Shown: one piece after another, positions 56,040 to 63,752 of the stretch
Layout of the letters: each line of letters starts with the position of its first letter
How positions within the stretch are numbered: position 1 is the stretch's first letter
Origin: an uncultured Alphaproteobacteria bacterium
Lineage (GTDB): Bacteria > Pseudomonadota > Alphaproteobacteria > CAAHEQ01 > UBA3637
NCBI GenBank assembly: GCA_934234055.1
Contig: CAKQGY010000001.1
Span: 62,001 to 126,000, forward strand
DNA: 64,000 nt
Reading direction: 5' to 3'
Notes under the pieces: model-generated
Told to the model about the DNA's origin: nothing
What the model saw: the letters and a program-made list of their open reading frames with translations, nothing else
The model's database searches: none
Translations under genes and position numbers: made by a program

Positions 56040-57794
56040 ATGACAACATTAAAAATTGATTCTCAAATCGTGACAGTGCCCGATGGAACAACAATTCTGG
56101 ATGCGGCTAAAACAGTGCAAATAGCTATTCCGACACTGTGTCATCACCCGGATTTACCACCAACCGCATCGTGTGGTATCTGTATCGTTAAGGCAAACGG
56201 CCGGATGGTGCGCGCGTGTAGTACTCCGGTCAGTGAAGGCATGGAAGTCATTACGCGTGATCCGGATATTATTGCTGCACGGCAAACGGTGCTGAAATTA
56301 ACGCTGAGCCGTCATCCAAACGATTGCTTGACATGCTTGAAAAATGATACCTGTGAACTGCGGCAATTGGCATCGGATTTTGGGATTCGAACAAGTGAAT
56401 TTGAAAATATTACGCCGGACAAAGCCGAAGCTCCAAGGGATGACACAACCAAAAGCATCGTCTTTGATCCGCGTAAATGTATCTTGTGCGGTCGATGTGT
56501 GGAAGTATGTCAAGATGTCCAAAATGTGTGGGCTCTGACGATGTTAAAACGGGGTATTACGACACATGTGGCAACGGCGGCCGATAAAAAATTGGGTGAA
56601 AGTCCCTGTATCAAATGCGGTCAGTGCACGGCACATTGTCCGACAGGAGCATTGACAGAACGCGATGATACCGAATACGTTTGGTCCATGATACATGATC
56701 CCGCCATTCATACCGTTGTTCAAATTGCTCCGGCTGTGCGTGTAGCCGTGGGTGAGGCTTTCGGCTTGAAATCCGGTGCTTTGACAACAGGTAAGATTTA
56801 TGCAGCCTTGCGGCGGTTGGGGTTTGATACAATTTTTGATACAAACTTTGGTGCTGATCTGACAATCATGGAAGAAGGAAGTGAATTTATAGAACGCTTT
56901 ATACACGGACAGGGAACTCTGCCGTTGATGACTTCGTGCTGTCCGGCATGGGTAGATTATACGGAAAAATATTATCCGGATTTGATTCCGAACCTGTCAT
57001 CGTGTAAGTCGCCTCATGAAATGTTAGGAGCATTGGCAAAAACCTATTTCGCCGATCAGCAACATATCGCGGCCGAAAAAATGCGCGTGGTTTCGGTGAT
57101 GCCTTGCACGGCTAAAAAGTTTGAAATAGCACGTTCGGAAGATATGGCTTCTTCGGGCTTTCAAGATGTTGATGTGACAATCACAACGCGTGAATTGGCT
57201 CGTATGATTAAGCAAGCCGGCATTGACTTTGTGAATCTGCCCGAAGAACAAGCCGACAACCCGTTGGGCTCTTATACGGGGGCGGGCACGGTATTTGGCT
57301 TTACGGGCGGTGTTATGGAAGCGGCTTTGCGCACGGTGCACGCCATTATCACCGGTCAGGAAATGCCGGCGGATGCTTTGGAAGTTAAGCCTATCTTGGG
57401 CTTGGATACAGCCATTAAGGAAATGACGTTGGATCTGGCCGGACGTGAAGTGCGAATCGCCGTTGTTCACGGAGTTGGACATGCTCAGGAAGTGATGGAA
57501 CGAGTGCGTCAGGCCGCTCAACAGGGGGCTGAACCACCTTATCACTTTATTGAAGTTATGGCGTGCCCGGGTGGGTGTGTCGGTGGTGGCGGACAACCCT
57601 TGGGCGTGACGAATGCGGTGCGTGAAGCACGAATGGCCGGGTTGACACAAGATGATCGAACGTCGCATCTGCGTTGCTCGCACCAAAATCCCGATGTGAA
57701 AAAATTATATCAGGATTTCTTGGGCAAACCGTTGTCCGAGAAGGCTCATCACCTGTTGCACACGCATTATCACAAGCGGCCGTTGTATAAATAA
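56040..57794 (+). CDS. hydA: [FeFe] hydrogenase catalytic subunit
   Basis: A 584-residue M3-type enzyme that makes or consumes H2 at the H-cluster. In order: plant-type 2Fe-2S domain (CHHP, SCGIC), His-ligated 4Fe-4S (HPNDCLTCLKNDTC, about residue 93), two 4Fe-4S clusters (CILCGRCVEVC, CIKCGQCTAHCPTG), then H-cluster motifs L1 TSCCPAW (about 299), L2 MPCTAKKFE (about 354) and L3 EVMACPGGCVGGGGQP (about 507). All are intact. A C-terminal extra 2Fe-2S domain seen in some trimeric enzymes is absent. It follows hydB after 1 bp and is matured by the HydEFG set at 30.9-34.5 kb. Confidence 0.97.
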   Translation: MTTLKIDSQIVTVPDGTTILDAAKTVQIAIPTLCHHPDLPPTASCGICIVKANGRMVRACSTPVSEGMEVITRDPDIIAARQTVLKLTLSRHPNDCLTCLKNDTCELRQLASDFGIRTSEFENITPDKAEAPRDDTTKSIVFDPRKCILCGRCVEVCQDVQNVWALTMLKRGITTHVATAADKKLGESPCIKCGQCTAHCPTGALTERDDTEYVWSMIHDPAIHTVVQIAPAVRVAVGEAFGLKSGALTTGKIYAALRRLGFDTIFDTNFGADLTIMEEGSEFIERFIHGQGTLPLMTSCCPAWVDYTEKYYPDLIPNLSSCKSPHEMLGALAKTYFADQQHIAAEKMRVVSVMPCTAKKFEIARSEDMASSGFQDVDVTITTRELARMIKQAGIDFVNLPEEQADNPLGSYTGAGTVFGFTGGVMEAALRTVHAIITGQEMPADALEVKPILGLDTAIKEMTLDLAGREVRIAVVHGVGHAQEVMERVRQAAQQGAEPPYHFIEVMACPGGCVGGGGQPLGVTNAVREARMAGLTQDDRTSHLRCSHQNPDVKKLYQDFLGKPLSEKAHHLLHTHYHKRPLYK

Positions 57795-57811
57795 AATAAG
57801 GTGCGCTTGAC

Positions 57812-57841
57812 AAAAGGGCAGGATAAACCTGCCCTTTTTTA
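57812..57841. terminator. bidirectional terminator after hydA
   Basis: Arms AAAAGGGCAG and CTGCCCTTTT around GATAAAC, followed by T-rich sequence. It separates the hydrogenase operon from the convergent pilin 2 gene. Confidence 0.9.
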
Positions 57842-57856
57842 GTAAAAAGAGTGGGA

Positions 57857-59242
57857 TTATGGCTTGTGACAGGTGCCTTTATCCCAAGCTTTGCCGACCC
57901 ATTTACCGCCACAGGATTCACACCAAGCCTGATACTTTAATTGGGATACATCAATATCGGCGCAACTTTTGCATTCGCCGGAGCTTGATGCCCGGTAAGA
58001 AGAACCATCAGCCAGGGTGATGGTGTATTTCCAGGGAAGGCCGATGGAACCGGATTCGCATTGTTTATACCCGGCATACCCGCCGCTGATCGGGCGATTG
58101 CAGTAAAAACTGAGCGCGTCGTAGCCATACTTTTTTAATTCAAGAGGGGCATCTCTTAACATGGGCGGAAATTCGGAATGTGTAACATCGCAAGGATAGC
58201 AATTCCCCCGGTGGTCTTTAACAGGTTTATCCAGAGGGCAATAACAGATCCCGTTCTTGGCAATTTGACCGGCTGGGCAGTCTTGATCCGGGGGCAGGCA
58301 ATACCAACCCAAGAGCTTGCGGTTCGGACAAATATTGCAAAGGTAGGTATACACCCCACTAGGGAAATAAGTATAAATCGGATTTGGATCGTCACATGAA
58401 ATGCATCCGTCGCTACTCTTTTGTGCCAAGAATGACCCTTCCTTACAACAGTAGCTGGTAATGTTGTTTGAAGCACAACAGATTTTGTTGCCGTCTTCGT
58501 CGGTTTTGACGGTGCCGTAGCAACACCCGCCGTTGAAAACATTTTTCGTTGCACAACAGCCTGCGGAGGTTTGAACATAACCGCTTTTGCAGGTGTATTC
58601 GCAGCGGTGTTTGTCATTACATGTTCCGATTGCGTTCTTCCACCCGATACAGTCGGACATACAGGTTGATCCACGCATGTTTTGCCAACTGGCACAATCG
58701 TCATTCGTTTCGCAACGATAACCGTTGAGGCCTTTATCCGCCGAGGCGATAATTTCAAACCACATATTGGCCGGGTCGGAGGTGTTGCAGTCCTTGACGC
58801 TGTCAAAGAAGCCGATGTCGTTGACCATTTTCCAGCCATCCAAACGCGAAATAATTTCGTTGCAGACAGGCGTGGGGACTTCATTTATTTCCACATAAAA
58901 AGCATTTGGGACGGTGGTATCGGTGGTGATTTTGGCGGGATACCCGCTGGGGGTGTGGTCGGGATAGTCCAAGAGTTTCGGCGTGCCGCCGGCCAACATT
59001 TGGCCTGTTCCCAACACCGCCAGTTGGTTCACATAGTTGACGGTCGCATTGGCGCGTTGTTTATTCATTGCGTAATTAAAACCCGCGATACCGCCGATCG
59101 TGAGGATTCCCATAATGGCCAAGACCCCCAGCATTTCGGTGAGGGAGCGGCCGGATTCAGAGCAAGCGCGGGGTAATGATTTTTGATTAAACGGATACTT
59201 TAATAACGGTTTATAACTATTTGAAAAACGGTTATTATTCAC
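57857..59242 (-). CDS. type IV pilin-like protein with very cysteine-rich C-terminus (pilin 2), probably phase-variable
   Basis: Up to 461 residues. GRSLTEMLGVLAIMGILTIG is the pilin helix with cleavage after glycine and glutamate at +5, shared with pilin 1 also at DNA level. The rest has more than 30 cysteines, including CC pairs (GCCATKN, GGCCYG, SYCCKEG). The only start in frame is GTG 59242, without a ribosome-binding site. An ATG with AAAGGAAG at 59279 is one base out of frame because of nine C at 59258-59250; with eight C it would read straight into the pilin. The leader is then unusually long (about 43 residues, or 31 from GTG). Confidence 0.8.
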   Translation of the reverse strand: MNNNRFSNSYKPLLKYPFNQKSLPRACSESGRSLTEMLGVLAIMGILTIGGIAGFNYAMNKQRANATVNYVNQLAVLGTGQMLAGGTPKLLDYPDHTPSGYPAKITTDTTVPNAFYVEINEVPTPVCNEIISRLDGWKMVNDIGFFDSVKDCNTSDPANMWFEIIASADKGLNGYRCETNDDCASWQNMRGSTCMSDCIGWKNAIGTCNDKHRCEYTCKSGYVQTSAGCCATKNVFNGGCCYGTVKTDEDGNKICCASNNITSYCCKEGSFLAQKSSDGCISCDDPNPIYTYFPSGVYTYLCNICPNRKLLGWYCLPPDQDCPAGQIAKNGICYCPLDKPVKDHRGNCYPCDVTHSEFPPMLRDAPLELKKYGYDALSFYCNRPISGGYAGYKQCESGSIGLPWKYTITLADGSSYRASSSGECKSCADIDVSQLKYQAWCESCGGKWVGKAWDKGTCHKP

Positions 59243-59279
59243 ACAACATGGGGGGGGGATTGATAGATAATACGTGCAT
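59235..59279 (-). other. 14-codon leader frame that reads into a stop at the present C9 tract
   Basis: ATG 59279 follows AAAGGAAG and reads MHVLSINPPPMLCE then stop at 59237-59235. The three prolines are the poly-C tract. One C less would join this frame to pilin 2; one C more gives a stop after a few codons. Confidence 0.75.
59250..59258. repeat. poly-C/G homopolymer tract (9 bp)
   Basis: Nine C on the minus strand between the ribosome-bound start codon and the pilin 2 reading frame; candidate slipped-strand switch. Confidence 0.85.
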
Positions 59280-59353
59280 CAAGGCTTCCTTTCTTTTTAT
59301 AATGAATACCTTTTTTTTACAAGTTTCGCTTTGGAAAGTCAAGAACTTTTTTA

Positions 59354-60340
59354 TCATTTTTTCAAAACGCAAACCAATTCTATGTGGTTGGACCACTTGA
59401 ACTGATCCACGGGAGTAATCTTGTCCAAACGCCAGCCGGCATTGACCAGAACTTGACAATCGCGGGCCGCTGTCTTGGGCGCGCAGGAAACCATGACAAT
59501 GATGGGAATATGAGACTTGGCCAGTTGTCGAACCTGTGCCAATGCTCCGGCACGCGGCGGATCAATCACCGCAAGATCAATATCGATTAACTCCTCGGGC
59601 AACAGGGGCGAGCGGAACAAATCCCGCACATGCCCGTTGGGGCCCAATAAATGCACGCTGTCCGAACAATCATAACCGTGGACGCGCAAACCCCGGGCCA
59701 AAAGCGGTTTGGTAAAAGTGCCGCTGCCGCAAAATAAATCTACGGCCGTTCGAGCCGAACCGATTTGCTCTAATACCAAGTGAACAAGAGCTTCCTCACC
59801 GGCATGTGAAGGTTGCAGGAAATCGTCCGGCATAACGGGAAGGAGGACTTTGGCCGCAATCGGCGTGCCGTTATAAGACAGACGTGCGACCTCGGCCCGA
59901 TTCGCAAAACCGGCCAGTCGCTCTAATAAAGGCAGGTCAGGCTGATTTGATTTTACTGTCTTGATATGAATATCCAGCCCGAACGGTGTATTTAAAACAA
60001 AGATATCTCCGTCAGTCTTTAATTGCCGGGCCCAATCGCGCAAAGTCGGCAAAAAGGCTGTGATTGCCGGTTCCAGCAGGCGGCATTCGGTTATTTCGAC
60101 AACGGTGTGGCTGTGTAGTGCATTGTAGCCCAGGCGTCCGTGCGTAAAGGCGAAACAAGCCCGCCGGCGCGAATAAAGCGGGATTTGAATTATCGGTTCG
60201 GGATTGACCGCCAGCCCGTAATCGGAAAAAGACCGCCGGATAAAAGACTGCTTCTTATCCAGATAAGTTTGCTCAGGCAGGTCTTGATACACGCAACCGC
60301 CGCATTTTCCGATAAAAGGACATAAATTCTCTGTATTCAT
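59354..60340 (-). CDS. RNA (uracil-C5)-methyltransferase, RlmC/RlmD/TrmA family
   Basis: A 328-residue m5U methyltransferase. The N-terminal 4Fe-4S cysteines are in CPFIGKCGGCVYQ (about residues 7-19). The Rossmann domain has VDLFCGSGTFTKPLL, then DPPRAGA and the catalytic cysteine in VSCAPKTAARD, with ITPVDQFKWSNHIE at the end. It lacks the TRAM domain and is about 100 residues shorter than E. coli RlmD, so it is closer to RlmC in size. Whether rRNA or tRNA is the substrate is not decidable here. It is divergent from lysS. Confidence 0.88.
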   Translation of the reverse strand: MNTENLCPFIGKCGGCVYQDLPEQTYLDKKQSFIRRSFSDYGLAVNPEPIIQIPLYSRRRACFAFTHGRLGYNALHSHTVVEITECRLLEPAITAFLPTLRDWARQLKTDGDIFVLNTPFGLDIHIKTVKSNQPDLPLLERLAGFANRAEVARLSYNGTPIAAKVLLPVMPDDFLQPSHAGEEALVHLVLEQIGSARTAVDLFCGSGTFTKPLLARGLRVHGYDCSDSVHLLGPNGHVRDLFRSPLLPEELIDIDLAVIDPPRAGALAQVRQLAKSHIPIIVMVSCAPKTAARDCQVLVNAGWRLDKITPVDQFKWSNHIELVCVLKK

Positions 60341-60384
60341 AATCTCTATTTTAGCAATTTTTTATGCATTTGTCATTAAATAAT

Positions 60385-60413
60385 TTGACTTTTGCGTGAA
60401 AAAAAGATAAATT
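60385..60413 (+). promoter_or_regulatory. lysS promoter
   Basis: -35 TTGACT (60385-60390), 17 bp, -10 TAAATT (60408-60413). Confidence 0.65.
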
Positions 60414-60448
60414 AAATAAAACCAACTTGAAAATATAAGGAAATAAAA

Positions 60449-61930
60449 ATGGCAGATATGCAACAAAACTTGGGACACGAACAACGACAAATTCGACTGG
60501 AAAAATTGCAGGCTATGGCAGATAAAAATATCAACGCCTATCCGCATATTTATAAGCCGACGGAGACTTCACAGACGCTGAACGAAAAATATGTGTCGCT
60601 GGAAAAAGATATGCAAACGGACGATGTCGTGCGTGTGGCCGGTCGGATTCGGGCGATCAGAAACTCGGGCATGTTTATGGATATTTATGATGCAACCGGC
60701 AAGATTCAGATCTATACCTCTTTGGAACAATCGTCGGATGAAACCAAGCAGATGTTGAATTGGCTGGATATCGGAGATGTTATCGGTGTTGAAGGCACTG
60801 TGCGCCGGACAAAACGCGGAGAGCTGTCGGTCAATACGCAAAAGCTGACAATGTTGGCCAAGGCGTTGTTGCCTTTGCCCGAAAAATTTCACGGCCTGAC
60901 GGATACGGATACAAAATATCGGCACCGCGAATTGGATATGATCATGAATCCGGAAACAATTCAAACTTTGGTCAAACGCAGCCGGATTTTTGAATCCATT
61001 CGGCAATTACTGATTTCAAAAGGGTGCTTGGAGGTAGATACACCGATTTTGCAAGTGATTAAGGGGGGCGCGACGGCCAAGCCCTTTATTACACACCATA
61101 ATACGCTGGATATGGATTTGTTCTTGCGCGTGGCACCGGAATTATTCTTGAAACGCTTGGTCGTGGGGGGATTGCCGGGGGTATTTGAATTTGCCCGCAA
61201 CTTCCGCAACGAGGGTATGGACACCACTCATAACCCCGAGTTCACGGGTATGGAAGTGTATATACCCTATTGCGATTATAACGATATGATGGACTTGTTT
61301 GAGGAAATTGTCCGCACGGCGTGTTTGGCAGTCAACGGGACACTGGAAATTGAATACGACGGTAAGAAGTTTGATCTCAGCAAGCCCTTTGCTCGGCGGT
61401 CTATGGCAGATCTGGTCAAGGAATATACGGGTGTTGACTTTATGGCGATACACTCGGATGCAGAGGCGCGGCAGGCAGCTGAAAAACTGCATGTTGAGGT
61501 TGATGAGCACGCCGATTGGGGGCATGTGTTAGCCGCTGTGTTTGAAGAAAAATGCGAAGAGCACTTGGTTGAGCCGACGCATGTGACGGATCACCCGAAA
61601 TCTATGTCGCCGCTGACAAAAGAACATCGCGCGGATTCACGGTTGGTGGAACGGTTTGAAACATTTATCAACTGTAAGGAAATGTGTAATGCTTATTCTG
61701 AATTGACGAACCCGTTGGATCAACGGGCGCGCTTTGAGGAACAAGTGGCCGCCCGTGAAGCGGGTGATGACGAAGCTGATATGATGGACGATGATTTCGT
61801 TGAAGCTTTGGAACACGGATTACCTCCCACCGGTGGGTTGGGAATCGGTATGGATAGATTGGTCATGTTCTTGACCGGCAACACGTCTATTCGGGATGTG
61901 ATTGCTTTTCCCACCATGCGTAAAAAATAG
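60449..61930 (+). CDS. lysS: lysine--tRNA ligase (class II)
   Basis: A 493-residue class II synthetase. The N-terminal OB-fold anticodon-binding domain (residues 60-150, VRVAGRIRAIRNSGMFMDIY) is followed by the core with motif 2 (FEFARNFRNEGMDTTHNPEF) and motif 3 (GGLGIGMDRLVMFLTG). The length is normal. Many Alphaproteobacteria use the class I LysRS instead, so a class II enzyme is worth noting but not rare. A 99-residue membrane protein gene follows after 14 bp. Confidence 0.96.
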   Translation: MADMQQNLGHEQRQIRLEKLQAMADKNINAYPHIYKPTETSQTLNEKYVSLEKDMQTDDVVRVAGRIRAIRNSGMFMDIYDATGKIQIYTSLEQSSDETKQMLNWLDIGDVIGVEGTVRRTKRGELSVNTQKLTMLAKALLPLPEKFHGLTDTDTKYRHRELDMIMNPETIQTLVKRSRIFESIRQLLISKGCLEVDTPILQVIKGGATAKPFITHHNTLDMDLFLRVAPELFLKRLVVGGLPGVFEFARNFRNEGMDTTHNPEFTGMEVYIPYCDYNDMMDLFEEIVRTACLAVNGTLEIEYDGKKFDLSKPFARRSMADLVKEYTGVDFMAIHSDAEARQAAEKLHVEVDEHADWGHVLAAVFEEKCEEHLVEPTHVTDHPKSMSPLTKEHRADSRLVERFETFINCKEMCNAYSELTNPLDQRARFEEQVAAREAGDDEADMMDDDFVEALEHGLPPTGGLGIGMDRLVMFLTGNTSIRDVIAFPTMRKK

Positions 61931-61944
61931 AAAGGAACTTTACG

Positions 61945-62244
61945 ATGAAAAAAGAAGAATTACAAAAATTAGCCAAACAAATGATGACTCTGGACGATGT
62001 GCTGGTGATGGATAAAATCCCGGCAAAAGTGCGCTCGAATATGGGGATTGTTTATTATGTCCTGTTGGCAGTAGCGGTGACCTCGTTTGTGGTGAATGTG
62101 AATTCTTTTGCCGGATTCTTGGTTGGTCTGATTGTGACGGCGGTGTCGGCGGTGTTGATTCGCCTGCTGTGCGAAATGATCAAGTTCTCCGATGCACCGG
62201 TTGTTAAACCAGAGCCGAAAGCAGAGAAAAAAAGCGGGAAATAG
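61945..62244 (+). CDS. small membrane protein (99 aa)
   Basis: Unrecognised. A charged N-terminal helix (KKEELQKLAKQMMTLDDVLV) is followed by two hydrophobic helices (about residues 35-54 and 56-77) and a Lys/Pro/Glu tail (KPEPKAEKKSGK). AAAGGAAC precedes ATG 61945. It is probably co-transcribed with lysS and reads towards tRNA-Arg. Confidence 0.72.
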   Translation: MKKEELQKLAKQMMTLDDVLVMDKIPAKVRSNMGIVYYVLLAVAVTSFVVNVNSFAGFLVGLIVTAVSAVLIRLLCEMIKFSDAPVVKPEPKAEKKSGK

Positions 62245-62252
62245 GCGATTTT

Positions 62253-62329
62253 GTTCCCGTAGCTCAGATGGATAGAGCACAGGATTCCTAATCCTGGGGC
62301 CGTGGGTTCAACTCCCGCCGGGAACGCCA
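62253..62329 (+). tRNA. tRNA-Arg (anticodon CCT)
   Basis: 77 nt with encoded CCA. Acceptor stem GTTCCCG/CGGGAAC is perfect; anticodon stem CAGGA/TCCTG holds TTCCTAA, anticodon CCT. It decodes AGG. No separate promoter is obvious, so it may be cut from the lysS transcript. Confidence 0.95.
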
Positions 62330-62345
62330 GAACCGAGGTGTTTGA

Positions 62346-62774
62346 TTGAAAATACAGGCAACAAGTGTTTTTTGGAATAATGCTGCTTACTTGATACGCG
62401 GGCCGGCCGGTTGCGGTAAGTCTCGCCTGGCATTGAAACTGTTAGAGCACGGTGCACGCCTGATCGCCGATGATTTGACCCGGGTGATTGAGGAAAATGG
62501 GGCTCTGTGGGCTGGTTGCCCGGGAAAGCCCGGCTGGTTGGAAGTGCGACCGCTGGGTCTGATATCGGGTTTTCCGGTTTGTGAAAAGGCACCGATTCGA
62601 GCGATTATCAACCTGGAACCGGAATGCCCGGATCGAATCCGAACCGAACAAAGTGAATACCTGAATCAGTATCCGATACCGGTTTTTACACTGTGGAATC
62701 AGGATGTTGCTTTGGTGGAAAAAATAAAAGTGATTGACGGCCTGTTGTCGGGGACGCTGAAAAAAGAATTATAG
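62346..62774 (+). CDS. hprK: HPr kinase/phosphorylase, short alphaproteobacterial form
   Basis: A 142-residue protein with the catalytic core only: P-loop GPAGCGKSRLALKLL (about residues 19-33), then LIADDLTRVIEENGALWAGC and a K3-like GLISGF. It lacks the N-terminal domain of Gram-positive HprK, as is normal in Alphaproteobacteria. It phosphorylates a serine of HPr. The start is TTG 62346 behind GAGGTG, 16 bp after tRNA-Arg. The usual alphaproteobacterial order chvI-chvG-hprK is not kept; no two-component genes are upstream. Confidence 0.9.
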   Translation: MKIQATSVFWNNAAYLIRGPAGCGKSRLALKLLEHGARLIADDLTRVIEENGALWAGCPGKPGWLEVRPLGLISGFPVCEKAPIRAIINLEPECPDRIRTEQSEYLNQYPIPVFTLWNQDVALVEKIKVIDGLLSGTLKKEL

Positions 62775-62786
62775 AAAGGACAAAAA

Positions 62787-63188
62787 ATGATTGGAGTAGT
62801 TTTAGTAACACATGGTCGCTTGGCCTATGAAATGTTGGAAGTGACTCAGCATGTGGTCGGACCGCAAACGGGTGTTGAGTGCGTCGGTATTAAGCCGGAT
62901 GATGATATGGAATTAAAGCGGCACGAGATTTTGGAAAAAACCGCAGCCGTTGATACCGGGGACGGCGTGATTGTGATTACGGATATGTTTGGCGGGACAC
63001 CTTCAAACCTGGCGATTTCTATTATGGAAGAACGTAATATAGAAGTCATCTCGGGTATGAATATCCCGATGTTGGTGAAATTGATGCGCAAGCGCAACGA
63101 GACAATCCCGGACGCTGTGTCTGCGGCGCAGGAAGCCGGGCGCAAATATATCAATGTTGCCTCACATTTGTTAAAGCTGGATAACTAG
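62787..63188 (+). CDS. PTS EIIA component, mannose family
   Basis: A 133-residue EIIA-Man domain: MIGVVLVTHGRLAYEMLEVT with the phosphorylated histidine at residue 10, then VIVITDMFGGTPSNLAIS and a C-terminal helix. No EIIB, EIIC or EIID genes follow, so it belongs to the regulatory, transport-free PTS of Alphaproteobacteria, receiving phosphate from HPr. AAAGGAC precedes the ATG. HPr starts immediately after its stop. Confidence 0.93.
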   Translation: MIGVVLVTHGRLAYEMLEVTQHVVGPQTGVECVGIKPDDDMELKRHEILEKTAAVDTGDGVIVITDMFGGTPSNLAISIMEERNIEVISGMNIPMLVKLMRKRNETIPDAVSAAQEAGRKYINVASHLLKLDN

Positions 63189-63467
63189 ATGGCACAACTA
63201 ACACAAACGGTTCAGATTCAAAACCTGAAAGGCCTGCACGCGCGGGCGACGGCGGCTTTTGTCAAGACGGCCGAGCGGTTTCAATCGGATATTATCGTGC
63301 ATAAGGAGGGTGAACCCCCTGTGTCGGGTAAGTCTATTATGGGACTGTTGATGTTGGCGGTGTCGCTGGGCGAGACGATTCAAATTACGACTGACGGAGC
63401 TGATGCCGAGCAAGCGATGACGGCGTTGTGTGATCTGGTTAATAATCGCTTTGGTGAGGGAATTTAA
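63189..63467 (+). CDS. ptsH: phosphocarrier protein HPr
   Basis: A 92-residue HPr. The active-site histidine is in LKGLHARATAAFVK (about residue 17), and the serine target of HprK is in SGKSIMGLLMLA (about residue 48). Both sites are intact, so it can be phosphorylated by enzyme I on His and by HprK on Ser. Enzyme I is not in the window. Confidence 0.95.
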   Translation: MAQLTQTVQIQNLKGLHARATAAFVKTAERFQSDIIVHKEGEPPVSGKSIMGLLMLAVSLGETIQITTDGADAEQAMTALCDLVNNRFGEGI

Positions 63468-63661
63468 TGGAAGATCGTTTAACCGATATTGAAATTGCCC
63501 TGTCCGAGCAAGAGCGTATGATTGATGATTTAAGCTCGGAAGTGTTGCGTTTGTCAAAATTGGTGGCCGCCTTGGAAAAACAAGTAGAGCGGTTAAAGGC
63601 CGAGCGAGAAGAGACGTTGGTTAAACCGCTGTCCGAAGAAACACCGCCACCGCATTATTAA
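63467..63661 (+). CDS. slyX: SlyX family protein
   Basis: A 64-residue coiled-coil protein: MEDRLTDIEIALSEQERMID, then LSSEVLRLSKLVAALEKQVE with heptads and the tail PPPHY typical of SlyX. Function unknown. Its ATG overlaps the HPr stop by one base (TAATG), so it is the last gene of the hprK operon. Confidence 0.88.
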   Translation: MEDRLTDIEIALSEQERMIDDLSSEVLRLSKLVAALEKQVERLKAEREETLVKPLSEETPPPHY

Positions 63662-63698
63662 GCAAAGTGTGAAAATGAATTTCGGGTGTCCTTTTTTC

Positions 63699-63727
63699 TT
63701 GACATTTTTGAGAAAATAGGGCATTTT
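63699..63727 (+). promoter_or_regulatory. gatC promoter
   Basis: -35 TTGACA (63699-63704), 17 bp, -10 CATTTT (63722-63727). Confidence 0.55.
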
Positions 63728-63752
63728 ATTTTTTATAACAAAGGAGTCCTAA

